The notes: generated from the letters alone by a model not told the origin. Numbered from the stretch's first letter, positions 43,548-52,804 are shown. The stretch is DNA of 64,000 nt from Oceanobacter antarcticus (GCF_044962685.1 NZ_JBBKTX010000004.1:173909-237908), one strand, 5' to 3'. Numbers and translations: made by a program.

Positions 43548-43783
43548 AAGCCCTCCCAATCCTTGTTTTGATTAAATAGGATCCAAGTCTAAGTATCAAA
43601 TGACCTATCGGCAAGTAAACAAATGCAATGGTTGATTCAAAAAGAAACTATTACGGCTTAATTAACACCCAATTATCACTCAATATCGGATCGGCTATCT
43701 TTTTTGTAGGAAAACCTACAAGTTATTGATTCTAAAAACATTATATAAAAAAAATATTCAACCTCATTTTCATTTGAGAAATA

Positions 43784-44263
43784 TCAACGTTTGGGACGAA
43801 TTCCCGTTTGATATGAGCCATCATTAAAAAAACGCACCACTTCATCACGGCTTTTGCCCAGCAACATGGGCTGATCATCCACAAACAGGAAATTTTTCCA
43901 ATGGCGCTGAAATATATCCCAGCGGGTCTGGACGATATGGTCGACATCGTAACAAAAAAAGACCGTGACGTTGGTTTCCCACGGGATGTGTTGCGCCATA
44001 AGCGCTGGCATGGCGTTAGCGTCGGCTTCCCAGGCCAATTGCCAGTTCTCTTTTGGTTGCCAGACGCCATTGCGAGACGGCCAGTCGTCTCCCAGAAAGT
44101 GACTGGCGTGAGCCGCTTCCTTGCTGATATGGGTTTTCCAGAACTGGTTGGCCGATGCTTTGTCGAGCGGACGAATCAGACCCAGCGACTCTGAGTCCAC
44201 CGGCAGTTCGCGGTGACGGAAAATCCAGCCCCATTTGAAGTCATTCAGGGATACGTAATTCAT
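43784..44263 (-). CDS. DUF2947 family protein
   Basis: 159-residue cytoplasmic protein starting MNYVSLNDFKWGWIFRHREL, rich in Trp, with WKTHISKEAAHASHFLGDDW, VTVFFCYDVDHIVQTRWDIF and NFLFVDDQPMLLGKSRDEV. It resembles DUF2947, known mainly from Vibrio and related marine gammaproteobacteria; function unknown. Transcribed on its own between the bfr genes and thrC. Confidence 0.65.
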   Translation of the reverse strand: MNYVSLNDFKWGWIFRHRELPVDSESLGLIRPLDKASANQFWKTHISKEAAHASHFLGDDWPSRNGVWQPKENWQLAWEADANAMPALMAQHIPWETNVTVFFCYDVDHIVQTRWDIFQRHWKNFLFVDDQPMLLGKSRDEVVRFFNDGSYQTGIRPKR

Positions 44264-44372
44264 GGCAAACCTCAGGGAAGGTGGTCGGACGCCGAAACGT
44301 CAACAGCAGCACGATGGAAATAACCGGGTTGATGCGACGGCCCCGATGCAACCGGCCGACAACACATCACGA

Positions 44373-44396
44373 TGCCGGGCGTTTGGACGCCCGGCA
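44373..44396 (-). terminator. Hairpin after thrC
   Basis: TGCCGGGCG-TTTGGA-CGCCCGGCA, a perfect 9 bp stem 10 bases beyond the thrC stop on the minus strand; no T-run. Confidence 0.5.
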
Positions 44397-44405
44397 GTCT
44401 GCCAA

Positions 44406-45812
44406 TCAATCCTTGAAAGTATGGCTGGCAATAAATGCCTGGACAGTCTTGAGATCAGCGGGTAATACGCTCAGCCGCTCTTCGCGTTCCATCAGGTCGT
44501 TCAGGTGGTGAGGCAATGTAGGCATCTCGAATCCGGCGCGCTTGACCGCATCTTCGAATTTCACCGGGTGGGCGGTGCCCAGGGTGATCATCGGGATACG
44601 GGTATTACGACGACATTCCCGTGCCGCCTTCACACCGATCGCGGTGTGCGGGTCGAGCAGGTAGCCGGTTTCAGCAAAGACCTGCTGCATCACAGCAACG
44701 GTTTCATCCTGATTCACCGCCATGCTGTCGAACAGCTCACGGGCTTTGGCCAGTTTGTCTTCATCCAGCGAGACCACGTCTGTTTTGGCATTCATGCGGC
44801 CCATCAGATCGGCCAGCGCGGCACCGTCGCGATCATAAAGATCAAACAGCAGGCGCTCGAAGTTGGACGATACGGCAATATCCATCGACGGGGTGATGGT
44901 GTGCTTGAGCGGATGCACTTCGTACAGGTTCTGGCTCATCAAGCGATGCAACACGTCGTTTTCGTTGGTGGCAATAATCAGTTGTTCGATCGGCAGCCCC
45001 ATTTTACGAGCCATATATCCGGCAAAGATATCGCCAAAATTACCGGTCGGCACCGAGTAGGCCATTGGACGCAGCGGGCCACCCAGGTTCAGCGCGGAAT
45101 AGAAGTAGTACACAATCTGGGACATGATACGTGCCCAGTTAATGCTGTTGACGGCCACCAGCTTGCGCTCACCACGCAGGAAAGACTGATCACCAAAGCT
45201 GGCCTTGACCATGTCTTGCGCCTGATCGAAGTTGCCTTCGATAGCGATGTTATGGATGTTATCACCGCTGACCGTGGTCATCTGACGGCGCTGGACGTCA
45301 GAAACCTTGCCGTAAGGATGCAGGATAAAAATGTCGACGTTGCGACAGGCCTTGGTGCCTTCAATCGCAGCGGAGCCGGTATCGCCGGAGGTTGCCCCCA
45401 TAATCACGACTTTTTCGTGGCGACGTTCCAGTACGTAGTCCAGCAAACGACCCAGCAGTTGCAGGGCAAAATCCTTGAACGCCAGGGTCGGGCCGTGGAA
45501 CAGCTCCAGTACGTATTCGTTGTGGTCAAGCTGTTGCAGCGGTGCAACGGCTTTATGGCCGAACGCACCATAGACATCGTCGATCATGCCTTGCAGGGCT
45601 TCGGCATCCACACAGCCTTCAACAAAGGGGTAAATGACCTTGTGCGCCAGTTCGGTGTACGACAGGTCGCGCCAGGATTCAATCTCGGCCAGAGAAAACT
45701 GTGGTACTTCCTTCGGTACGTACAAGCCGCCATCGGCAGCCAGACCGGTTAACAAAACGTCGTCGAACGCCAGCTCTGGCGCATTACCCCGAGTGGAGAT
45801 GTATTTCATCAT
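44406..45812 (-). CDS. thrC: Threonine synthase
   Basis: PLP enzyme converting O-phosphohomoserine to threonine; 468 residues, the length of the proteobacterial class. MKYISTRGNAPELAFDDVLL, DGGLYVPKEVP, FHGPTLAFKDFALQLLGRL (Schiff-base Lys in AFKDF), GATSGDTGSAAIEG, VPTGNFGDIFAGYMARKMGLP and GTAHPVKFEDAVKRA are all present. The start could be either of two adjacent ATGs. hom, often just upstream, is not adjacent here. Confidence 0.96.
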   Translation of the reverse strand: MMKYISTRGNAPELAFDDVLLTGLAADGGLYVPKEVPQFSLAEIESWRDLSYTELAHKVIYPFVEGCVDAEALQGMIDDVYGAFGHKAVAPLQQLDHNEYVLELFHGPTLAFKDFALQLLGRLLDYVLERRHEKVVIMGATSGDTGSAAIEGTKACRNVDIFILHPYGKVSDVQRRQMTTVSGDNIHNIAIEGNFDQAQDMVKASFGDQSFLRGERKLVAVNSINWARIMSQIVYYFYSALNLGGPLRPMAYSVPTGNFGDIFAGYMARKMGLPIEQLIIATNENDVLHRLMSQNLYEVHPLKHTITPSMDIAVSSNFERLLFDLYDRDGAALADLMGRMNAKTDVVSLDEDKLAKARELFDSMAVNQDETVAVMQQVFAETGYLLDPHTAIGVKAARECRRNTRIPMITLGTAHPVKFEDAVKRAGFEMPTLPHHLNDLMEREERLSVLPADLKTVQAFIASHTFKD

Positions 45813-45965
45813 GGTATGGAACCCGAATATCCTGGTTTGCTGTCAGGTGATATGGCGACCGCGCCAGGCAATTGGCAGCGACCCCATAAAAAAGGCGCTA
45901 GTTTACCTGCTTTGCGAGAAGCACGCACGGATCACCAGGATAATCCCCTGTTCAGGTCGCTCAGG

Positions 45966-46352
45966 TTAATGCAGCACCGGAAGCGGCTGGATTTCATCCA
46001 CATCAAGGTGCACTGCGAGGATGCTGACCAGGGAGGGCAGCGTCAGGTTTTCGAAGGCGTCGTAGACCGGGTTCACTTCCGATGACTCCGGATATTCCAG
46101 ATGCACGCCATAGCGGCCCTGCGTCTGACCCAGTGTATAGAGGTAAGCGCGGATACCCGGTTCATCCAGATCACAGATGTAAATGGCACGCAGGTCGGTA
46201 TTGATACGCTCATCAATCGCAAACGCATCAGCTCCCAGCTGTTCGGTTAACAACAGCAGCAGGTGCTTGATGCCCTGATCCTTGTCCATCGCCCAGATAT
46301 TCAGTTCACCCATCTGGATACCTGTGCGGTCAGTCTGCGTGGTGGTTTTCAT
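45966..46352 (-). CDS. Hypothetical protein downstream of the rhodanese gene
   Basis: 128 residues; an internal ATG (MGELNIWAMDKDQG) is a possible alternative start. Acidic and soluble: KHLLLLLTEQLGADAFAIDE, LRAIYICDLDEPGIRAYLYT, QGRYGVHLEYPES. No motif recognised. It starts 3 bases after the rhodanese stop, in a compact three-gene operon, so it probably works with that enzyme. Confidence 0.7.
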   Translation of the reverse strand: MKTTTQTDRTGIQMGELNIWAMDKDQGIKHLLLLLTEQLGADAFAIDERINTDLRAIYICDLDEPGIRAYLYTLGQTQGRYGVHLEYPESSEVNPVYDAFENLTLPSLVSILAVHLDVDEIQPLPVLH

Positions 46353-46354
46353 GA

Positions 46355-46669
46355 TCAGCCCGCCACTTGCAGCTCCTGCCAGCGCAGGTAGCCTCCGCCC
46401 AGGTTGTACACCTGTTCAAAGCCGAAGCCGGTAAACAGCTCACATAAGTGTTCGCTGCGATGCCCGGAGTAGCAGTAGATCAGAATCGGTCGTTGCTTGT
46501 CGCCCTTGCGAATCAGGGTTTCGACCAGCGTATCATGGGCATGCAGGGCACCATCAAGGTGATTGCTGCGGTAGTCTCCAACGTCACGGCAATCGAGCAG
46601 CATCAGGTCGGGCTTGTCGAGCAGGTTCTGGATGTCTTCACACAGGATCATCTTGATGGGAGCCGTCAT
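46355..46669 (-). CDS. Rhodanese-like sulfurtransferase
   Basis: Single rhodanese domain, 104 residues (GlpE size). LLDCRDVGDYRSNHLDGALH is the family entry motif; the active-site loop is IYCYSGHRSE with the catalytic Cys; LGGGYLRW is the C-terminal signature. Cytoplasmic persulfide carrier, acceptor unknown. Its ATG overlaps the stop of the upstream gene (46669). Confidence 0.88.
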   Translation of the reverse strand: MTAPIKMILCEDIQNLLDKPDLMLLDCRDVGDYRSNHLDGALHAHDTLVETLIRKGDKQRPILIYCYSGHRSEHLCELFTGFGFEQVYNLGGGYLRWQELQVAG

Positions 46670-47070
46670 CAGTGCGTCTCCACCAGGTGCGCGATCATCA
46701 GGTCGTAGGCCTGGTGGTCAAAATCGATATGTTCGCGTGAAAAGAAGTCCGCCGCATTTTCGACCGCATCCTGAATCGCCGCCAGTACATAAGCCTGACA
46801 ATGACGTGATGCCACCATATGGGCCGGGACTGAAGATTCAATCCGCAGCCGCCGGTTGGCACGATCAAACGAATGGAAACGCATGCCACGAAACGGCGGA
46901 ACATCGGTACTCCCCGGAACCAGAAAATAGAGATCCAGATGAGGATCTTCCAGGCTCTTCTTGCGACCATTCATACTTGTCAGTTTTGCTGCAACCCTTG
47001 TCAGCGCCCCGACAAACGGGCTGTCTGATAACCCGCTTTCAGGCAAATATGCCCCGCAATACAGTGTCAT
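46669..47070 (-). CDS. Hypothetical protein upstream of the rhodanese gene
   Basis: 133 residues from ATG 47070 (AGGGAG ribosome site). DPHLDLYFLVPGSTDVPPF, MRFHSFDRANRRLRIESSVP and YVLAAIQDAVENAADFFSR suggest a small alpha/beta protein; two His/Asp-rich segments near the C-terminus (EHIDFDHQAYD). Not recognised. Coupled to the rhodanese gene by an overlapping stop/start. Confidence 0.7.
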   Translation of the reverse strand: MTLYCGAYLPESGLSDSPFVGALTRVAAKLTSMNGRKKSLEDPHLDLYFLVPGSTDVPPFRGMRFHSFDRANRRLRIESSVPAHMVASRHCQAYVLAAIQDAVENAADFFSREHIDFDHQAYDLMIAHLVETH

Positions 47071-47181
47071 AACGGCAGTCTCCCTAGTCAATTGCCTACT
47101 CACAGGGAGATATTGCAAGGAGTTTGCCAGCTTGACAGGGGGCCAAGATGTCCATTCCCTCGGCGTTATTAAAACGGCAAA

Positions 47182-47379
47182 TTATCCCGCCGCTTTAGCC
47201 GGAAAGCCGCCGTCGTCCAGTGCCGCAGCCAGTTGCTCCAGTGTCGCTTTGGCATTGGTTTCTACCAGTCCGGTTTCAAGGCTGACGCTGACCTCGGCAC
47301 TGTCATCCAGCCCTTTGATAATATGGGTGACGGCGTTGACACAGCCGCCGCAGGTCATGCCTTCTACGGTCAGTTTCAT
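47182..47379 (-). CDS. copZ: Copper chaperone CopZ (HMA domain)
   Basis: 65-residue heavy-metal-associated domain with metal site GMTCGGCV (two Cys) near residues 7-14. It delivers Cu(I) to the CopA ATPase, which is encoded divergently. A CueR-type promoter lies upstream at 47421-47449. The ribosome site is GGAGC. Confidence 0.92.
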   Translation of the reverse strand: MKLTVEGMTCGGCVNAVTHIIKGLDDSAEVSVSLETGLVETNAKATLEQLAAALDDGGFPAKAAG

Positions 47380-47420
47380 GATTTGTGCTCCTGTTCAGTG
47401 GGTGATTTAACACTGCGTCA

Positions 47421-47449
47421 ATATGATCCTTGCCACAGTGGTAAGGTCA
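47421..47449 (-). promoter_or_regulatory. CueR-type promoter of copZ
   Basis: CCTTGCCACAGTGGTAAGG (47428-47446) is an inverted repeat of the MerR/CueR kind. Read on the minus strand it gives TTGACC (-35), then TTACCACTGTGGCAAGG inside an over-long spacer, then CATATT (-10), the 18-19 bp geometry that CueR untwists. Confidence 0.7.
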
Positions 47450-47504
47450 AGAATGCGTCTGCATCCGTCACCAGAATATTGATCTGGCTCGCTGAATCCG
47501 GTTT

Positions 47505-47541
47505 ACCTTACAACGATGGCAAGGTTTACCATGTTGCTAAT
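47505..47541 (+). promoter_or_regulatory. CueR-type promoter of copA
   Basis: ACCTTACAACGATGGCAAGGT (47505-47525) is an inverted repeat placed between TTTACC and the AT-rich TTGCTAAT, as in E. coli copA (ACCTTCC...GGAAGGT). It faces copA; the leader is about 90 bases long. Confidence 0.68.
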
Positions 47542-47629
47542 CGCTGACGGGGCGAGCAGGGTTTAACGTCCAACCAGCTCCACTGCCCAGCTCACCCAGT
47601 CCCTTCACTCGCTTCGCCAAGGAGGTTCC

Positions 47630-50185
47630 ATGTCTGCCATTCAAACCTCAAGTTCACCGTCCGGCCAACCCCCGGCCACTCCGGAACACATTTTACGTCT
47701 GAATATCGACGGCATGACCTGTGCTTCCTGTTCTGCTCGGGTACAAAAAGCGCTGGCCAGCGTCGCTGGTGTGAGCGAGGCAACCGTCAATCTGGCGACC
47801 GAAACCGCAACGATTACCGGCAAAACCGGGTTAAACGTAGAAGCGCTGATTGAAGCTGTCGTCAAAACCGGTTACTCAGTCCATCAACCGGCAGCGATCG
47901 AGCTGGCCATTGAGGGCATGACCTGTGCGTCTTGCTCTGGCCGGATTGAACGGGTACTCAACAAGCAGCCTGGCGTGGTGGGTGCGGCGGTTAACCTGGC
48001 CACAGAGCAAGCACGAATCAATATATTGCCTGGCACCACGGCTGCCGAGCTGATTGCTGTGGTAGAAAAAGCCGGCTTCGGGGCCAAGGCGATGGGTACA
48101 GTGGAACAGGCCGGGCAATCGTCTCTCGATAACCGGGAAAAACGCGATGCCGAAGCCCAGGTTTATCAGCGTGATCTGCTGATTGCTGCAGCGCTGACCT
48201 TGCCGGTGTTTATTCTGGAAATGGGGGGTCACCTGATTCCTGCCTTTCATCATTGGGTGATGGCCACACTGGGCCAGCAAACCAGTTGGCTATTGCAGTT
48301 TGTCTTAACGACGCTGGTGTTGCTGATACCGGGGCTGCGGTTTTATCAGCGGGGGATTCCGGCCTTGCTGCACGCGGCACCGGATATGAACTCTCTGGTG
48401 GCGGTCGGCACCCTGGCGGCCTGGGGATTTTCAACCATCGCCACCTTTCTGCCCGGCCTGCTGCCACCAGGCACGGTGCATGTGTATTACGAAGCGGCTG
48501 CGGTGATCGTCACGCTGATTCTGCTGGGGCGGTTGCTGGAGGCTCGTGCCAAGGGCAGAACCTCGGAGGCGATTCGCCACCTGATCGGCCTGCAACCACA
48601 CACTGCACGGGTGCAGCGCAACGGCCAGGTAATTGAGCTGGCGCTGGCAGACGTTATTCTGGGAGATCGCATCGAGTTACGTCCCGGTGAACGTGTCCCG
48701 GTGGATGGCGAGGTGATTGATGGTGACAGCTATATTGATGAATCCATGCTCACCGGAGAGCCCCTGCCCGTTCGACGCCAGCCCGGCAACAGCGTCACCG
48801 GCGGCACACTGAACCAGTCTGGTGCCTTGACGATTCAGGCGACGGCGGTCGGTGAACACAGCGTGCTGGCGCAAATTATCCGTATGGTCGAGCAGGCACA
48901 AGGAGCCAAACTGCCGATTCAGGCCCTGGTCGACAAGGTCACGCTTTGGTTTGTGCCCACCATCATGGCGCTGGCCTTACTGACCTTTGTCGTGTGGCTG
49001 ATCTTTGGCCCGGAACCGGCGCTGACTTTTGGGCTGGTGAATGCCGTGGCGGTACTGATTGTCGCCTGTCCCTGTGCCATGGGGCTGGCCACACCGACTT
49101 CGCTGATGGTCGGCACCGGCCGGGGTGCAGAAGCCGGAGTGTTATTCCGCAAAGGCGAAGCCTTGCAGCACTTGCAGGATGTGGCCGTTATTGCGGTAGA
49201 TAAAACCGGCACCCTGACCGAGGGCAAACCGGCGTTGACCGATCTGGAAGTCACGCCTGGTTTTGAGGCTGCTGCCGTTCTGGCCCTGATCGCCGCCGTT
49301 GAACAACATTCCGAACACCCGATTGCCCGCGCCATTGAAACGGCAGCACAGCAACAGCAACTGACCATACCGGCTTGCTCAGACTTTGAATCGCTCACTG
49401 GCCTGGGCGTGACAGCCAAAGTGATGACAGCGGCAAGGGCAGGAGTGACGCCAAATGAACAGACCCAGCACATCGCACTGGGGGCGGATCGGCTGATGCA
49501 ACAAATGGGCATCGACATCCGCCCGCTGGCAAGTACCGCCGCCCGACTTGGCAAAGAAGGCAAAACGCCCCTGTATGCCGCACTGAATGGCCAACTCGCC
49601 GCCATCATCGCCGTCGCCGATCCCATCAAGGCAAGCACTCCGGACGCCATTGCCGGTTTGCACCAGTTGGGCCTCCAGGTTGTGATGATTACTGGTGACA
49701 ACCGCCATACCGCCGCAGCGATTGCACGCACATTGGGCATTGATCAGGTCGTTGCCGAGGTATTACCCAGCGGCAAGGTGGACGCCTTGCAGCAGCTCAA
49801 AGCCGCACTCCCACAGGGTAAAAAACTGGTGTTTGTCGGTGACGGCATCAACGATGCGCCAGCGCTGGCGGCGGCCGATATCGGCATGGCGATTGGTACT
49901 GGCACCGACGTCGCGATTGAAGCCGCCGATGTGGTACTGATGTCGGGCAACCTCAACGGTGCCCGTACCGCCATCGCCCTCAGCAAAGCGACCATGACCA
50001 ACATCCGCCAGAATCTGTTCTGGGCCTTTGCCTATAATGCCGCCCTGGTGCCCCTGGCTGCTGGCGTGTTCTACCCGGCCTTTGGCTGGTTGCTGTCGCC
50101 TGCCGTCGCAGCGGGTGCGATGGCCATGTCATCGGTGTTTGTCGTAGGCAACGCCTTGCGATTAAAGCGGATTCGTCTGTCTTGA
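47630..50185 (+). CDS. copA: Cu(I)-exporting P1B-type ATPase
   Basis: Exports Cu(I) from the cytoplasm. 851 residues. Two N-terminal HMA domains, each with GMTCASCS (about residues 27-34 and 97-104), then membrane helices, the phosphatase loop SMLTGEPLPV, metal-selective CPC in VACPCAMGLATP, phosphorylation site DKTGTLTEG, ATP-binding SEHPIARA and GDGINDAPALAAADIG. The preceding and following copper genes support the substrate assignment. ATG 47630 has AAGGAGG upstream. Confidence 0.96.
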   Translation: MSAIQTSSSPSGQPPATPEHILRLNIDGMTCASCSARVQKALASVAGVSEATVNLATETATITGKTGLNVEALIEAVVKTGYSVHQPAAIELAIEGMTCASCSGRIERVLNKQPGVVGAAVNLATEQARINILPGTTAAELIAVVEKAGFGAKAMGTVEQAGQSSLDNREKRDAEAQVYQRDLLIAAALTLPVFILEMGGHLIPAFHHWVMATLGQQTSWLLQFVLTTLVLLIPGLRFYQRGIPALLHAAPDMNSLVAVGTLAAWGFSTIATFLPGLLPPGTVHVYYEAAAVIVTLILLGRLLEARAKGRTSEAIRHLIGLQPHTARVQRNGQVIELALADVILGDRIELRPGERVPVDGEVIDGDSYIDESMLTGEPLPVRRQPGNSVTGGTLNQSGALTIQATAVGEHSVLAQIIRMVEQAQGAKLPIQALVDKVTLWFVPTIMALALLTFVVWLIFGPEPALTFGLVNAVAVLIVACPCAMGLATPTSLMVGTGRGAEAGVLFRKGEALQHLQDVAVIAVDKTGTLTEGKPALTDLEVTPGFEAAAVLALIAAVEQHSEHPIARAIETAAQQQQLTIPACSDFESLTGLGVTAKVMTAARAGVTPNEQTQHIALGADRLMQQMGIDIRPLASTAARLGKEGKTPLYAALNGQLAAIIAVADPIKASTPDAIAGLHQLGLQVVMITGDNRHTAAAIARTLGIDQVVAEVLPSGKVDALQQLKAALPQGKKLVFVGDGINDAPALAAADIGMAIGTGTDVAIEAADVVLMSGNLNGARTAIALSKATMTNIRQNLFWAFAYNAALVPLAAGVFYPAFGWLLSPAVAAGAMAMSSVFVVGNALRLKRIRLS

Positions 50186-50259
50186 CAACGGATACCCAGC
50201 CTGAGAACAAACAAATAGCCGTAACAAATACACACCCGTCAACCGCACAGGAGACCGGT

Positions 50260-50676
50260 ATGAACATTGGAGCCGCTGCCAGCGCTTCGGGCATCAGTGC
50301 CAAGATGATCCGCTACTACGAATCGATTGGCCTGATTCAACCGGCAGCGCGCAGTGCTGCCGGATATCGTCGTTACCGCGAGCAGGACATTCACACCCTG
50401 AAATTTATACACCGGGCGCGAGGAATGGGTTTCCCGGTTGAAAAAACCCGAGAGCTGCTGACCTTGTGGCAAGACCAATCCCGCCACAGCGAAGATGTCA
50501 AACGACTGGCCACTGACCACATCACCGTATTGAATCAAAAGATTGCTGAACTGCAGTCGATGGTCAACAGCCTGCAATCACTGGTGAGCTGCTGCGCGGG
50601 TGATGACCGTCCAGATTGTCCCATTCTGGAAGACATCGCCAACCCGGAACATATAGACGAGAGCAACCACCATTGA
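50260..50676 (+). CDS. cueR: MerR-family copper regulator CueR
   Basis: Cu(I)-responsive activator, 138 residues from ATG 50260 (CAGGAG ribosome site). HTH MNIGAAASASGISAKMIRYY, GYRRYREQDIHTLKFIHRAR, a coiled-coil dimerisation helix, and metal loop CAGDDRPDC (Cys-X7-Cys) followed by PILEDI, as in E. coli CueR. It should activate the paired promoters between copZ and copA. Confidence 0.93.
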   Translation: MNIGAAASASGISAKMIRYYESIGLIQPAARSAAGYRRYREQDIHTLKFIHRARGMGFPVEKTRELLTLWQDQSRHSEDVKRLATDHITVLNQKIAELQSMVNSLQSLVSCCAGDDRPDCPILEDIANPEHIDESNHH

Positions 50677-50680
50677 CGAC

Positions 50681-50725
50681 AACAACAAAGATAACAACAA
50701 AGATAACAACAAAGATAACAACAAC
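50681..50725. repeat. 12-bp tandem repeat
   Basis: AACAACAAAGAT repeated about 3.7 times directly after cueR. The rest of 50726-50912 has no gene that I can support. Confidence 0.85.
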
Positions 50726-50912
50726 CCTTCTACAGAATCAGGCGTAACGACCCACACGTCTTGAGTAATACGCTATTGAGCACTGTCGTTACTGCATGTG
50801 CCGCGATGCCATTTCTGACATTTATTGCTGCCAGATGCAGCCATGACTGCGTCGGATCAAATGTATTTTTTCTTCCCGCTTTAGCATGGACGGACTGACC
50901 GGAGGAATCCCC

Positions 50913-51314
50913 ATGACAGAACCCCTTATCGCCGTTGCGATACAAGAACACGGACAATTATCTCCCCACGCAGGCCGTGCTGTGCACTGGAATGTATATG
51001 TTGTATCGAACGGCCAGCCAGAGTTGGTCTGGAGTATCCATTTATCCAAAACAGGCAGCCTGCATGAATGGCATGTGCGTGGCGACGGCAATCGACACCC
51101 ACTGCACGGGGTCGATATAGCTCTCTGCGGCTCAGCCGGAGAAGGTGTAGCCCGTCGACTGGCAGAACGCGGCACCACGTTGGTGGCCACTTCAGAATCC
51201 GATCCGATCACAGCGATAACCGCTTATCTCAATAGCACCCTGGCACCCGGACTTCCTCATGAAGAAATAGAATGCCTCGACCCGGAGCATCGCAAAGCAG
51301 TGAGTAAGAATTGA
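50913..51314 (+). CDS. NifX/NifB-type dinitrogenase cofactor-binding domain protein
   Basis: 133 residues from ATG 50913 (GGAGGA ribosome site). IAVAIQEHGQLSPHAGRAVHWNVY, HPLHGVDIALCGSAGEGVARRL and TLVATSESDPITAITAYL match the NifX_NifB superfamily fold (dinitrogenase iron-molybdenum cofactor domain). No nif genes are near, so a general metal-cluster-binding role is more likely than nitrogen fixation. Confidence 0.75.
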   Translation: MTEPLIAVAIQEHGQLSPHAGRAVHWNVYVVSNGQPELVWSIHLSKTGSLHEWHVRGDGNRHPLHGVDIALCGSAGEGVARRLAERGTTLVATSESDPITAITAYLNSTLAPGLPHEEIECLDPEHRKAVSKN

Positions 51315-51340
51315 GAAAACGCTTGGTCAAGCATATAGGG

Positions 51341-51375
51341 TAGGGAGCAGGACAGAGCTTGCTCCTTTCATTAAC
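51341..51375 (+). terminator. Possible terminator after the NifX-like gene
   Basis: GGAGCA and TGCTCC (51341-51364 region) form a 6 bp stem with a 10-nt loop, followed by TTTC and, a few bases on, a run of six T. Confidence 0.4.
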
Positions 51376-51417
51376 CTTTTTTGGGGTGATAATAACGACC
51401 CGGAGTAGCCTCAGAGC

Positions 51418-51945
51418 CTATTTCAAACGCTGTTTGAAGCCATCCAGCAAGGCTGGGCTGTATTCATCCAGCGATACCGTCAGCTGCCGTTCAGACAGGG
51501 TGTTTTCCAGTTCAATGATTTTCTCTTGCAGCTCTGGCAATGTCAGGGTGTTGTCTTCCGCCTCGTAAAGCAGTTTCGCGCCGCGCAGATTGAAGTTCTG
51601 GATAACAAACGCGTCACGATCGCCCGCAGCCAGCGCTTGTTCAAGGGTCTTGCTGCTGCGATAAATGCGGTTCAGCTCCCGTTTCAGACGCCACAGATAC
51701 ACCATGTCCGCCATCCAGGGTTTGTCCTTGATGCGGTTAAATAGCAGCGCCACCAGTGCCGCAGCCGTAGCCACCGCGAGTGCATTCAGCAGTGTGCTGG
51801 ATTCGCCCCCCGCCCATAACGCCCGATACAGTTCGGAAAACAGCAGCGCCAGTACCAATAAAGTAACCACGGCCCCACCCTGTACCTGGTTAAGCCGTTT
51901 TTTGTAGGTGGTTTTGTCGATAGAACGAAGCTGCACAATCACCAT
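51418..51945 (-). CDS. DUF3087 family membrane protein
   Basis: About 175 residues from ATG 51945. SIDKTTYKKRLNQVQGG starts the domain, two hydrophobic helices follow (VVTLLVLALLFSELYRALW and LLNALAVATAAALVALLF), then WMADMVYLWRLKRELNRIYR and a long soluble helical part with DDEN-like EDNTLTLPELQEKI. The pattern fits DUF3087 of gammaproteobacteria; function unknown. An in-frame upstream ATG (51987) gives a less typical N-terminus. Confidence 0.75.
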   Translation of the reverse strand: MVIVQLRSIDKTTYKKRLNQVQGGAVVTLLVLALLFSELYRALWAGGESSTLLNALAVATAAALVALLFNRIKDKPWMADMVYLWRLKRELNRIYRSSKTLEQALAAGDRDAFVIQNFNLRGAKLLYEAEDNTLTLPELQEKIIELENTLSERQLTVSLDEYSPALLDGFKQRLK

Positions 51946-52135
51946 TCCTGAGCAAGAGAAAGAAGCCGCAGCATAAACCAGAACCATCCATTAAGCAGGT
52001 TCTGATCCTTGTTTGCTCTATCACAAAGGCCATCCACCACGAAAATGGCTGATTGCGTTCAACAGGGTATGCCTGTGGTACCCACGACAACCTTGCTGTA
52101 ACAGATCAACCACCTGCTGTTTGTATGAATAACCG

Positions 52136-52804
52136 CTATACCGGCGGTGTCAGCATTTCCCGCAGCATCCGGGCATGAGCCTGATAACGGTTTTCCAGTT
52201 GCTGCCGGGCGTTATCACTGTCCACCATGCTATCGAACATAAACACCAGTGCCGGCGCTACAATTAAGGCCGGTGACTGAGTCAGGCTGCCATTGCGCAG
52301 CGTTCCTGCCATCACGCCTTTCTGTACCAGCGTCTGAAGCCGCTGTTGATAGGGTTGCGATATTAACAAATGCCAATAGCGGACAAATTCCGGCACACGG
52401 TTACCGTCCACCAGCACCAGCCGCAGAATGCGGATAACATCCGGATTGGAAAAAGTGGCATACAATGGCTCTACGACGTCAGTAATAATCTTTTCAACCG
52501 TTACTGGCCGGTCATCATCCGGAAACTCAACACCAGCGCCATGCTGGTTCAAGCGCTGCTTCAGCAGTTCTTCAAAGATCTGCTCTTTGCTGCGGAAATG
52601 ATTATAAATGCCGCCTTTCGACAAACCCGCCGCCGCCGCAATGTCGTCCATCCGGGCTGACACAAATCCCTTCTCTGCAAACACCACAAACGCCGCATCA
52701 AGAATCTGCTGAATACGTAATTCAGGCGACAATCGCCGACGTCCGGCTGCCGTGGCGGCAATGGTTTTGCCTGATTGTTTATTGGTCATGTTGCTGTTCA
52801 CCAT
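52136..52804 (-). CDS. TetR/AcrR-family repressor of the yhiI-rbbA-yhhJ operon
   Basis: 222 residues. DNA-binding domain RIQQILDAAFVVFAEKGFVSARMDDI.AAAGLSKGGIYNHFRSKEQIF is intact; the C-terminal part (WHLLISQPYQQRLQTLVQKG, APALVFMFDSMVDSDNARQQL) is an AcrR-type effector domain. It is divergent from the HlyD/ABC operon with a perfect palindrome between them, so it most likely represses that operon and itself. Confidence 0.9.
   Translation of the reverse strand: MVNSNMTNKQSGKTIAATAAGRRRLSPELRIQQILDAAFVVFAEKGFVSARMDDIAAAAGLSKGGIYNHFRSKEQIFEELLKQRLNQHGAGVEFPDDDRPVTVEKIITDVVEPLYATFSNPDVIRILRLVLVDGNRVPEFVRYWHLLISQPYQQRLQTLVQKGVMAGTLRNGSLTQSPALIVAPALVFMFDSMVDSDNARQQLENRYQAHARMLREMLTPPV

Noticed and set aside
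50681..50725. 12-bp AACAACAAAGAT repeat as a replication iteron
   Set aside because: Fewer than four copies, no AT-rich origin or replication gene nearby.
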